Origin: Armatimonadota bacterium
GTDB lineage: Bacteria > Sysuimicrobiota > Sysuimicrobiia > Sysuimicrobiales > Humicultoraceae
DNA: 12,083 nucleotides
Assembly: GCA_016198805.1 (NCBI GenBank)
Contig: JACQHU010000165.1
Location: 1-12,083, forward strand
Reading direction: 5' to 3'
The notes under the pieces are model-generated. The model did not search any database, had not been told where the DNA came from, and saw only the letters and a list, made by a program, of their open reading frames with translations. This document shows, in pieces, positions 1 through 7,345 of the stretch (position 1 is its first letter; every line of letters begins with the position of its first letter). The position numbers and the translations under genes were made by a program.

Positions 1-806
1 ACCCTCCACTGAATGCCCATCACGAGGAGAATGAGGAGAATGGAGACGACGACGATAACGGTCGCCACCGCGTTCACCGTCGGGGGCAGCATGGTGCGCA
101 GCATACCCCACACAAAAAGCGGCAGCGTCTGCGTGGAGCCGGTCAAAAGGAAAGTGATAATGAACTCGTCCAAGGAGACGGTAAAGGCGAAGAGGGCCGC
201 CGCTGCCAGGCCCGGCACCATCAGCGGTAGCGTCACCCGCCAGAAAGTCAGCGGCCCATTAGCCCCCAGGTCCATGGCCGCCTCCTCCAGCGACCGGTCG
301 GCGGCCACCAGCGTCGCAGACAGGATGGTGATGGCAAACGGCAGTGTCAGCATCAGGTGGGCCAGGATCAGGCTGTCCAGCCCGCCGAACCGGCGCAGCA
401 GGACCACATACACCAGCATGGCCACGCCGAACGCGATGCGGGGCACGATGAGCGGCGCCAGGAACACCGCCCGCAGCAGCTCGCGGCCGAAGAACCGGTA
501 GCGGACCAGGGCCAGCGAGGCCAGCGTGCCGGCGACGAGGCTCACCACCATCGCCATGGCGGCCACGATCAGGGAGTTGACCGCTGCGCGGAAGAGGGGC
601 TCCTGCTGGAAGAGCTTGACGAACCACCGCATCGAGAACCCCGGCGGCGGGAAGATGGCATAGGAGACGCTGCTGAAGGCATACACCAGGACGAACGCGA
701 TGGGCGCCAGCATGAACACGACGACCAGGCCCAGGAACACCATCAGGGCCGTCCGGATCGGATCACGTCGCGAGGGGATGTCCGGCGCGAGCGCGGCGGG
801 CATCAT
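1..806 (-). CDS. ABC transporter permease, PotC/YdcV type (3' end cut by window edge)
   Basis: This is the second inner-membrane permease of a polyamine-type (PotABCD-like) ABC importer. The minus frame is open from the ATG at 806 to the window edge, giving 268 residues without a stop; only the last few are likely to be missing, since the family is about 260-280 residues. A short basic N terminus leads into a first membrane segment (about residues 20-43, TALMVFLGLVVVFMLAPIAF), with further segments near 75-100, 113-137, 148-168, 200-222 and 244-264. The cytoplasmic coupling (EAA) loop reads EEAAMDLGANGPLTFWRVTLP (about 174-194), the signature by which binding-protein-dependent permeases dock on the ATPase. 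The start codon overlaps the stop of the upstream permease in the four-base ATGA arrangement, so the two subunits are probably translationally coupled. Confidence 0.93.
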   Translation of the reverse strand, partial: MMPAALAPDIPSRRDPIRTALMVFLGLVVVFMLAPIAFVLVYAFSSVSYAIFPPPGFSMRWFVKLFQQEPLFRAAVNSLIVAAMAMVVSLVAGTLASLALVRYRFFGRELLRAVFLAPLIVPRIAFGVAMLVYVVLLRRFGGLDSLILAHLMLTLPFAITILSATLVAADRSLEEAAMDLGANGPLTFWRVTLPLMVPGLAAAALFAFTVSLDEFIITFLLTGSTQTLPLFVWGMLRTMLPPTVNAVATVIVVVSILLILLVMGIQWR

Positions 807-1714
807 GTGCGCAGCACCTCCGCCCGGCTGTAGGAGCGCCGGACCAGCACGTTGCTCGCCGCCAGGATCGCCATGGCCAGCGCCAGCAGGATCAACGCCA
901 CGGTCGATGCGAACGCCAGGTTGACGGCCTCCATGTCACGGTAGATCAGGCCGGACAGGATCTGCACTTTCCCCCCGCCCATCAGGAAGGGCGTAACGAA
1001 GGCGCTGATGGTCAGGGTGAAGACGATCTGGGCGGCGGCCACCACGCCCGGCAGCGTCAGCGGCAGGGTCACGCGGCGGAAGGTCTGCCACCGGTTCGCG
1101 CCCAGGTCCATGGCCGCCTCCTTCAGATCAGAGGTGAGTTGCCCCACGACGCTGAGGATGGGGAACACCGCAAACGGCAGCAGGATATGCACCATCGCGA
1201 TGATGATGCCCGTGGTGTTGAAGATTAACGGGATCGGCTGGCCGATCAGGCCCAGGGTCCGCAGGACGTAGTTCACTGCCCCCGTCTGTGACAGCAGCAG
1301 CAGCCAGCCGTAGGTCCGCACCACCACGCTGACCAGAATCGGCGCGAAGAGGACCACGTAGCAGGCCAGCGCCCAGCCCGGGCGGCGGATCTTGCTCATC
1401 GCGTACGCGGTGGGGTAGCCGATCAGCAGGCTGAGCGCCGTGACCACCACGCCGATCCGCAGTGTGGTCCCGACGACGCCCCAGTAGAACGGGTCCACCA
1501 GAAAGCGCTGCCAGGCGTCCAGGGTGAAGCGCGGCGTCCCGGCGGCCAGGAACGGGTAGACGCTCATCACCACCAGGACGGCCATACACGCCCAGAAGAC
1601 GGCCACTGACACCGCCACCGCTGGCGCCAGCAGCGGGAGGTGGGCGTAGCGGCGGGCCATCACCCGCCAGATGGCGCGGCGCTGCGGAAGCGGCAGGACG
1701 TCCGCGCGGGCCAC
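803..1714 (-). CDS. ABC transporter permease, PotB type
   Basis: First inner-membrane permease of the same importer, expected to pair with the PotC-type permease to form the transmembrane channel. The hydrophobic segment near residues 27-50 is followed by segments near 78-100, 114-141, 169-192, 220-245 and near the C terminus. The EAA loop reads KEAAMDLGANRWQTFRRVTLP, starting near residue 198. I chose the GTG at 1714 (303 residues) because it lies behind a G-rich stretch (GGGGGCGG, 6 bases away) and clears the end of the upstream ATPase gene. The ATG at 1660 (285 residues, MARRYAHL) is a real alternative. The frame stays open further upstream to 1843, but that part lies inside the ATPase gene and is not hydrophobic or family-like. 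The stop overlaps the next start (ATGA). Confidence 0.93.
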   Translation of the reverse strand: MARADVLPLPQRRAIWRVMARRYAHLPLLAPAVAVSVAVFWACMAVLVVMSVYPFLAAGTPRFTLDAWQRFLVDPFYWGVVGTTLRIGVVVTALSLLIGYPTAYAMSKIRRPGWALACYVVLFAPILVSVVVRTYGWLLLLSQTGAVNYVLRTLGLIGQPIPLIFNTTGIIIAMVHILLPFAVFPILSVVGQLTSDLKEAAMDLGANRWQTFRRVTLPLTLPGVVAAAQIVFTLTISAFVTPFLMGGGKVQILSGLIYRDMEAVNLAFASTVALILLALAMAILAASNVLVRRSYSRAEVLRT

Positions 1715-1763
1715 GCTAGCCGCCCCCGGGCCGTGCCACGCGATCCATGTCCAGAGATCCCCT

Positions 1764-2858
<1,095 letters not shown>

Positions 2859-2873
2859 CGGCGATGCGCCCTG

Positions 2874-2890
2874 GGGGCGGTTACCGCCCC
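2874..2890. other. Hairpin around the stop codon of the binding-protein gene
   Basis: Perfect inverted repeat GGGGCGG / CCGCCCC separated by TTA, which on the minus strand is the TAA stop codon of the solute-binding protein gene. A 7-bp all-GC stem at this place, just before the ATPase gene, could protect the 3' end of the binding-protein message or reduce read-through into the ATPase, which is needed in smaller amounts. There is no T tract, so it is not a convincing terminator. The role is inference. Confidence 0.5.
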
Positions 2891-3993
2891 ATGCGCGCCA
2901 CCACTTCCTTGTCCCAGCGCTCTCGCCAGATCCGCTCGTTCTGCGCGATCGTTAACCAGTCGAACTGGATCGCGCGTCCCGTCTCGGCCGGACTGTACAT
3001 CGGCAGGTCGCGGAGGCTGGGCGGCACCACCGATTTCTTCGTCGTGGGCACGTAGAACGTCAGCGTGGCCCACCGGGCCAGCCATCGCTCGGACAGGATC
3101 AGGTTGATCACGTCTTCCGCGATCCGCTTCTGCTGCGGGGTCACGCCCTTGACCACGATCAGGTATAACGGGAAAGCGATCACACCCTCGCGCGGGATCA
3201 CGAACTCCAGCGGCGCCCCGTCTTGCTTCCACTGCAAAGCGTTGCCGCCGAACATGGCGGCCAGCCAGGCGTCGCCGCGCACCACCAGATCGCGGGTCTC
3301 GACGTTGCTGTTGGCAAACGCCACGAACTGGTTGGCCCGTTCACTCCAGAGTTTGAAGCCCGGGTCGATGTTCTTCTCGTTGCCCCCGTTGAGCTTGGCG
3401 GCGACGACCAGGCCGTTGGCATACCACGCGTACTTCACCGACGTCACTTTGCCGCGGAAGCGAGGGTGCCACATGTCGGTCCACGACGTGGGCGGCTCCT
3501 TCACGAAGGTGGGATTGTACATCAGGCCCACCGGCGCGATGGAAAAGCCGATGCCCTTGTTGCCCGGCCGCCTGTAGGCGTCGGCAATATTGGCGGCGTT
3601 GGGAACGTTGTTCAGGTCCAGCGTCTCCCACATGTCGTCCACATCGCCCTGGTAGGTGAACTGGGCGTTACTGTAGCCGAAGTGCACCAGCGGCTTGTCC
3701 GGGGTCAGCTTCCGGGCGCTGACCATCTTCGGGTACACTTCGAAGTTCTGGCCCTCCAGCACCTCGATCTGGACGCCCGGGTGGTTCTGCATGTAGAACT
3801 TTGACACTTCGTGGGCCACCACCGGGAGGTTCAGCCCCGACCACACGAACATGGTCAGGCGCTCCGTTCCGCCCGCTGAGGCCTGCTGGGCCAGGCCGAG
3901 CGTGGTCCCGCCGATTTGCGCCAGCGCGAAGAGCCCGAGTCCGGTCTTTGCGCTCTCCGCCAGAAACTCCCGTCGCTTCATTCTTCGCGCCAT
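2881..3993 (-). CDS. Extracellular solute-binding protein, PotD-like, Tat-exported
   Basis: Periplasmic or surface receptor that captures the substrate for the adjacent ABC importer. The N terminus MARRMKRREFLAESAK followed by a hydrophobic stretch (about residues 16-34, TGLGLFALAQIGG) and an AxA-like cleavage region (QQASAGG) is a twin-arginine signal with the RREFL core, so export is probably in the folded state. The mature part begins with LTMFVWSGL and has the overall look of family 1/PotD binding proteins, with SFxxAPVGLMYNP-like and SWTDMWHPRFRGKV blocks typical of that fold. Length is 370. The ATG at 3993 is preceded by GGGGGGAGGATC, close to the start; the ATG at 3981 is an alternative with a longer spacer. 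It lies 33 bases after the deacylase gene and 22 before the ATPase gene. The ligand is not known; polyamine, acyl-amine or amino-acid derivatives are possible. Confidence 0.9.
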   Translation of the reverse strand: MARRMKRREFLAESAKTGLGLFALAQIGGTTLGLAQQASAGGTERLTMFVWSGLNLPVVAHEVSKFYMQNHPGVQIEVLEGQNFEVYPKMVSARKLTPDKPLVHFGYSNAQFTYQGDVDDMWETLDLNNVPNAANIADAYRRPGNKGIGFSIAPVGLMYNPTFVKEPPTSWTDMWHPRFRGKVTSVKYAWYANGLVVAAKLNGGNEKNIDPGFKLWSERANQFVAFANSNVETRDLVVRGDAWLAAMFGGNALQWKQDGAPLEFVIPREGVIAFPLYLIVVKGVTPQQKRIAEDVINLILSERWLARWATLTFYVPTTKKSVVPPSLRDLPMYSPAETGRAIQFDWLTIAQNERIWRERWDKEVVARMGR

Positions 3994-4026
3994 GATCCTC
4001 CCCCCTGGCCGGTTCTCGCCGGCCGC

Positions 4027-4974
4027 TCAGTGATTGGTGATCGTCCGTGCGCCCTCCAGATTGCCGAGCATGTACGCGTAATCACCGGGATTGACAGCCG
4101 TGACCCCGCTCCGGAGCAGCAGCACCACGCTGCGGGCGTACGGTGCGCGCAGCTCCTGCAGCGTCTCGAAGGTGTAGGGTGAGACGACGCGCCCCAGCAG
4201 CGTCCCGCCAGGGACCTCCCGGGCCATGCCGTCGGCGCCGAGTTCCGAATACAGCAAACCACCGTGCCCCGGCCGCAGCGTCGTCACCTCGGTGAGAACC
4301 ACCTGCCGCGGCGGCCGCTCGGGCCGGCCGTCGATCATTCCCAGGTGACGCATGACGTTCAGCACGCCCCGGACGCCCATTTCGATATACGCCCCGTCGA
4401 GCGCATACCCGCCGCCGATTTCGGCGACCAGCGAGGGCTTTCCCTGCGAGGCCGCCCGCGCCCCCATCGTCCCGGCGTAGCCGGAGACCTGCCGGATGAC
4501 CCGCTGACCGAACGCCAGCGCCATGTCCAGGTCACGCAGGCTGATGCTGTAGTCGACGATCGGGAACGTCCCCCCGGCATGCAGGTCCACCAGATGCGTA
4601 ATCTCGTCCAGGAACTGCGTCTGCAGCGCGTGGGCCAGGCGGGCGGGCAGGTCGAGCGCCGGATCGGCCGGGAAGACGCGGTTGAGGTTGCCGATCTCCA
4701 CCGCCAGCGGCGTGCCCCGCGTCAGCGTCTGAAAGGCCAGCGGGTTGGCCACGGGGACCAGGCGGAGACGGCCGCGCAGCCGCGCCGGGTCCACGGCCTC
4801 GCGCACCTGGCGGACCACCTCCGCGCCGACAATCTCGTCGCCGTGGATGAGGGCCGAAACGCCCAGGGCGGGGCCGTCGGACCCGTCGATCCCGTGGACG
4901 GCAATGCGCAGCGGGGCACCGCTGGCGAGGGTGCAGACGTCGATCCACCGAAGGAAGGTGCTTGTGCCGGTCAC
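4027..4974 (-). CDS. Succinylglutamate desuccinylase/aspartoacylase-family zinc deacylase
   Basis: Member of the AstE/AspA branch of M14-like zinc hydrolases, which remove an acyl group from an N-acylated amino acid or amine. The expected zinc and catalytic residues are all visible: IHGDE (His44 and Glu47 as zinc ligands), NLNRVFP (96-102, substrate-carboxylate region), VDLHAG (His132, third zinc ligand) and AEIGGG (Glu185, general base). The length of 315 is normal. The frame opens with TTG at 4986, but I prefer GTG at 4974 because GAGG lies 6 bases upstream. With either start it meets the divergent lipid kinase gene. As first gene of the transporter operon (33 bases before the binding protein) it suggests that the imported compound is an N-acyl or amide substrate that is hydrolysed in the cell. 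The exact substrate cannot be assigned; DoeB-like deacetylases belong to the same family. Confidence 0.88.
   Translation of the reverse strand: MTGTSTFLRWIDVCTLASGAPLRIAVHGIDGSDGPALGVSALIHGDEIVGAEVVRQVREAVDPARLRGRLRLVPVANPLAFQTLTRGTPLAVEIGNLNRVFPADPALDLPARLAHALQTQFLDEITHLVDLHAGGTFPIVDYSISLRDLDMALAFGQRVIRQVSGYAGTMGARAASQGKPSLVAEIGGGYALDGAYIEMGVRGVLNVMRHLGMIDGRPERPPRQVVLTEVTTLRPGHGGLLYSELGADGMAREVPGGTLLGRVVSPYTFETLQELRAPYARSVVLLLRSGVTAVNPGDYAYMLGNLEGARTITNH
4951..4966 (+). promoter_or_regulatory. Ribosome binding site deciding the GTG start of the lipid kinase
   Basis: AAGGA at 4951-4955 stands 8 bases before GTG 4964, where the conserved N terminus (V-P-V-T-V-I-L-N-P) begins. This decides against the long upstream extension of the frame, which is antisense to the deacylase gene. 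The site lies inside the deacylase coding region on the other strand. Confidence 0.6.
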
Positions 4975-5869
4975 AGTGATCCTCAATCCCTACTCGAACC
5001 GCTGGCGCGCCCGCGCGCAGCGGCCAGCGGTTGAGGCCGCGCTGGCTGAGGCCGGCCTGGCGTACCGGCTCCACGAGACGGCTCGCCCGGGCGATGGCGT
5101 GACACTCGCCCGCGAGGCCGCCCTGGCGGGCGAGGGACCCATCGTGGCCGCGGGCGGCGACGGCATCGTCGGGGAGGCCGTCAACGGCATTATCCAGGCG
5201 AATTCGCGCGGCCCGCTGGGTATCCTCCCGCTGGGGACCGCCAACGACCTGGCCGCGGTCCTCGGCATCCCGACCGACCTCCGCCGCGCTGCGCGCACCA
5301 TCGCGATGGGGGAGTGTCGCACCATCGACCTCGGCGTCGTGAACGGCCGCTACTTCGCCAATAACTCGGGGGTCGGTCTGGAACCGGTGGTCACGTTGAC
5401 GAACAGGCGGTTGACCCGGGTTCGCGGCGTGCTGCGCTACGTGGTCGCCGCGGTGCTGACGATCCTGCAGCACCCGATCTGGCAGGCACACCTGGAGTGG
5501 GACGGTGGGCACTACGAAGGGTCGATGACGCTTGTCTCGGTCGGCAACACCCACCGGACCGGCGGCGTGTTCTTCATGACACCCCTTGCCTCACCCGACG
5601 ACGCCCTGCTGGACGTGACGTTTGCTCCGGCGCTCTCCCGCGTGCGGCTGTTCAGGCTCCTGCCGATGACCCTGAAGGGCACCCACATCAAGGAGCCGGA
5701 GATCCGGACGTTCCGGACCCGATCCCTCCATGCGACCGTGCGGCCGGCGACGCCCATCCAGGCCGACGGTGAGATCGTGGAAATGAGCGCCACGGTGGTG
5801 CGCTATTCTGTGCTGCCTGGGGCGCTCCAGGTGCTCGTGCCGCCCGGCCGATCGGCCCGGCAGACGTAA
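4964..5869 (+). CDS. Diacylglycerol kinase-family lipid kinase (YegS/DagK/BmrU type)
   Basis: Soluble or membrane-associated lipid kinase of the DAGK catalytic domain family, which phosphorylates diacylglycerol-like or long-chain-base lipids. Family landmarks are in order: ILNPYSN at the N terminus (residues 6-12), the nucleotide loop GGDG (64-67) followed by Glu71, LPLGTANDLA (88-97), IDLGVVNGRYFANNSGVGLE (121-140), MTPLASPDDALLDV in the C-terminal beta domain, and IQADGE close to the end. At 301 residues it is full length. The start is GTG 4964. The gene overlaps the 5' end of the divergent deacylase gene by 11 bases if both preferred starts are right, so its promoter must lie inside that gene. 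Three bases after its TAA, in the same frame, begins the VOC-domain fragment. The lipid substrate is not predictable. Confidence 0.92.
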   Translation: MPVTVILNPYSNRWRARAQRPAVEAALAEAGLAYRLHETARPGDGVTLAREAALAGEGPIVAAGGDGIVGEAVNGIIQANSRGPLGILPLGTANDLAAVLGIPTDLRRAARTIAMGECRTIDLGVVNGRYFANNSGVGLEPVVTLTNRRLTRVRGVLRYVVAAVLTILQHPIWQAHLEWDGGHYEGSMTLVSVGNTHRTGGVFFMTPLASPDDALLDVTFAPALSRVRLFRLLPMTLKGTHIKEPEIRTFRTRSLHATVRPATPIQADGEIVEMSATVVRYSVLPGALQVLVPPGRSARQT

Positions 5870-5872
5870 TCA

Positions 5873-6034
5873 ATGAGGATTGTGGACGATCTGGCGGCCA
5901 CCGTCGCGGCGTTGAAGGCGGCGGGCGTGAGCTTCCGGAACGAGATCATCAGCGGGCCAGGGGGGAAGCAGGTCCTCCTCGAGGACGGCGTCGGCAACGT
6001 GGTCGAGCTGTTTGAGCCGTCCCGCATGGCCTGA
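5873..6034 (+). pseudogene. C-terminal fragment of a VOC/glyoxalase-type domain
   Basis: The 53-residue frame (ATG 5873 to TGA 6032-6034) reads as the last part of a glyoxalase/bleomycin-resistance (VOC) domain: DDLAATVAALKAAGVSF, then GGKQVLLEDGVGNVVELFEP. The ELFEP ending carries the glutamate that is normally a metal ligand. A VOC module needs two beta-alpha-beta-beta-beta units; here only the terminal one is present, and nothing VOC-like precedes it because the lipid kinase ends at 5869. It is in the same frame as the kinase, directly behind its TAA. I read it as a remnant left by a deletion that removed the 5' part of the gene. It could instead be translated as a half-domain by coupling to the kinase. 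I am confident of the similarity and less so of its status. Confidence 0.7.
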
Positions 6035-6049
6035 GGCCGCATTTCAGGC
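6029..6049. terminator. Possible terminator hairpin after the kinase/VOC unit
   Basis: GCCTGA (6029-6034) pairs with TCAGGC (6044-6049), and two G-T wobbles may extend the stem toward the loop. It spans the stop codon of the VOC fragment. No T tract follows, so it is a weak or Rho-assisted candidate. Confidence 0.35.
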
Positions 6050-6104
6050 GTCCCGGAAGCGCTGTTGGATCGGCCTGCCCATCGGCAAGGGAGGCAGAAG
6101 GTGG

Positions 6105-6110
6105 TACACT
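6105..6110 (+). promoter_or_regulatory. Possible -10 element for a leaderless transcript
   Basis: TACACT at 6105-6110 matches the TAnnnT core of a sigma70-type -10 box. Its usual start point, 6-7 bases downstream, would fall at or next to the GTG 6117 chosen for the following gene, which has no good ribosome binding site. No convincing -35 box is present. This is a guess from spacing. Confidence 0.25.
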
Positions 6111-6116
6111 GTATGG

Positions 6117-6968
6117 GTGAGACTTACATCCAGAACCCGGCCCCGGCACGATCCCAGGACCATCTACGAGATCCATGCCGATCGGGCCTCCGGAATGACG
6201 GCCGCCGAGATCGCCGAGAAGCGGAGCCTGCCAGCGATGACCGTGGTGGGGATGCTGCGGCGCGCGGTGGAGACGTGTACCCTGAGAAGCCCGTACGAGT
6301 TCCACCAGGCTGCCCGATCAGCGATGGGCGCGGTCCACGTGTACTGGCTCGGCTTCATCGCGGCCTGCGGCCGCGTCCTGGGCACCAGCCAGCTCTCGCT
6401 GGTCATGGCGATTCACCCTCAGGACGCCGAGCATATCCAGCTCCTCCTCCAGGACCTCATCATCGGGCACGCCCGGCTGGAGTTCGCCGACAGCAATCTC
6501 CACGGGCGTCAGGCCTACGTCCGGGACACTCATCTCGCCGAAATGCTCCTGCAGTGGGGAATCTCGGCGACGCCCGATGAGGGCTCGGTGCCGGTCGAGT
6601 TCATTCCCCAGGCGCTGGTGCCGGACTTTGTGCGCGGGTACCTGGAGGGCAGCCGGTACAGTTCACCGTTTGGCGGGCAAGGCCGGCAACTGCCGTCGCC
6701 GCGGGGACTTCGCAGTCTGGTCCTGGTGGGCCCGGCGGCGCTATTGGGCGGGCTCAACCGTGCGCTTCAAGCCACCTGCGGCGTCGCAGAAGGGGTGCTC
6801 AAGCCGTTTGAGCAGTTCGGCCTCTCGCAGCTGGTCTTTTCGTCGGGCGACGGCGTGAAGATCCTCAAGAAAGCGTATGCTCGCCCGATCCGCTCGCTTC
6901 CCCGGGCCGCAAAGTTCGTGGCCCAGTTTGGACTTCAAGAGAGCGGGCAGCCGCAGAAATCCCCTTAG
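6117..6968 (+). CDS. HTH protein with degenerate LAGLIDADG-like repeats, probable DNA-binding regulator
   Basis: No close named relative is recognised, but the layout is readable. Residues about 12-52 form a helix-turn-helix (MTAAEIAEKRSLPAMTVVGMLR). Two LAGLIDADG-type units follow. The first motif is YWLGFIAACG (76-85) with the usual downstream pattern of beta strands and an AIHPQDAEHIQLLLQDL helix (98-114). The second is FVRGYLEGSR (171-180), followed by LVLVGPAALLGGLNRAL and a terminal VKILKKAYA helix. In homing endonucleases the penultimate residue of each motif is the catalytic Asp; here it is Cys84 and Ser179, and the second motif also lacks the final Gly. Cleavage is therefore unlikely, and a DNA-binding role, as in WhiA, is the better inference. 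Length is 283. GTG 6117 is chosen because the family-like sequence starts after it; an open frame upstream to 6012 is ignored. Confidence 0.65.
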   Translation: MRLTSRTRPRHDPRTIYEIHADRASGMTAAEIAEKRSLPAMTVVGMLRRAVETCTLRSPYEFHQAARSAMGAVHVYWLGFIAACGRVLGTSQLSLVMAIHPQDAEHIQLLLQDLIIGHARLEFADSNLHGRQAYVRDTHLAEMLLQWGISATPDEGSVPVEFIPQALVPDFVRGYLEGSRYSSPFGGQGRQLPSPRGLRSLVLVGPAALLGGLNRALQATCGVAEGVLKPFEQFGLSQLVFSSGDGVKILKKAYARPIRSLPRAAKFVAQFGLQESGQPQKSP

Positions 6969-6977
6969 GACTAAGGG
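6962..6977. terminator. Short palindrome across the stop of the LAGLIDADG-like gene
   Basis: CCCTTAG and CTAAGGG form a perfect 7-bp inverted repeat around GA, with the TAG stop codon inside the first arm. Together with the larger hairpin 16 bases further on it occupies the 79-base gap between two convergent genes, where a two-way terminator is expected. There is no T tract. Confidence 0.35.
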
Positions 6978-6992
6978 AACCACACAGGGGGG

Positions 6993-7010
6993 AGGCCGCC
7001 GAGGCGGCCT
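6993..7010. terminator. Probable bidirectional terminator between convergent genes
   Basis: AGGCCGCC (6993-7000) and GGCGGCCT (7003-7010) form a perfect 8-bp GC stem closed by GA, which in practice would fold as a 7-bp stem with a CGAG tetraloop. It sits between the stop of the plus-strand LAGLIDADG-like gene (6968) and the stop of the minus-strand cspA-like gene (7048). A classic U run is missing on both sides, so efficiency is uncertain. Confidence 0.5.
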
Positions 7011-7047
7011 GCGCGAACCGTTTCCTGGTGGGCCGGTGGCGGGCGCG

Positions 7048-7257
7048 TTAGGCTCGCACGGTGCGGACTTTGACGGCCTGCGGGCCTTTCTGACCCTGCG
7101 TGATTTCGTACTCCACCTTTTCGCCTTCGTTCAGGGTCCGGAACCCTTCCGTCTGGATCGCGGTGTAGTGCACGAACAGGTCCTTGCCCCCGTCCTCGGG
7201 CGTGATAAAGCCGTACCCCTTCTCGGCATTGAACCACTTGACAGACCCTCGCGGCAT
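7048..7257 (-). CDS. CspA-family cold-shock protein
   Basis: Single cold-shock domain of 69 residues, the standard size. It starts MPRGSVKWFNAEKGYGFI, which holds RNP1 (KGYGFI, residues 13-18), and continues with RNP2 (LFVHY, 27-31) and the C-terminal block VEYEITQGQKGPQAVKV. These surface aromatic residues bind single-stranded RNA and DNA; the protein acts in the cytoplasm as an RNA chaperone. The ATG at 7257 is certain from the family N terminus, although the frame is open for another 43 codons upstream. It lies 88 bases after the short-chain dehydrogenase gene on the same strand. That spacer includes a small hairpin (7302-7315), so the gene probably has its own promoter and structured leader rather than depending on the dehydrogenase. 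Confidence 0.96.
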   Translation of the reverse strand: MPRGSVKWFNAEKGYGFITPEDGGKDLFVHYTAIQTEGFRTLNEGEKVEYEITQGQKGPQAVKVRTVRA

Positions 7258-7301
7258 CTTGAATCGCCCGCCTCTCCCGTTGCTCCCCATCGGCCGTCGA
7301 G

Positions 7302-7315
7302 CGCCCACGAGGGCG
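7302..7315. other. Small hairpin in the cold-shock gene leader
   Basis: CGCCC (7302-7306) and GGGCG (7311-7315) pair across a four-base loop, 45 bases upstream of the cspA-like ATG on the minus strand. Cold-shock messages often carry structured leaders, but the stem is short and in GC-rich DNA this could be chance. Confidence 0.25.
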
Positions 7316-7345
7316 TCCCCATCGTCTCGCGTCGCGACAAGCCTG

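Noticed and set aside
4745..4963. N-terminal extension of the lipid kinase
   Set aside because: It is antisense to the deacylase coding region; the family N terminus begins at 4964 behind a good ribosome binding site.
4532..5554. Minus-strand 340-codon open frame across the deacylase and kinase starts
   Set aside because: It lies opposite the kinase and out of phase with the deacylase; the translation is low-complexity Arg/Gly/Pro-rich sequence.
6117..6968. Active homing endonuclease or mobile intron
   Set aside because: Both catalytic acids are missing and there is no interrupted gene, group I intron or intein around it.
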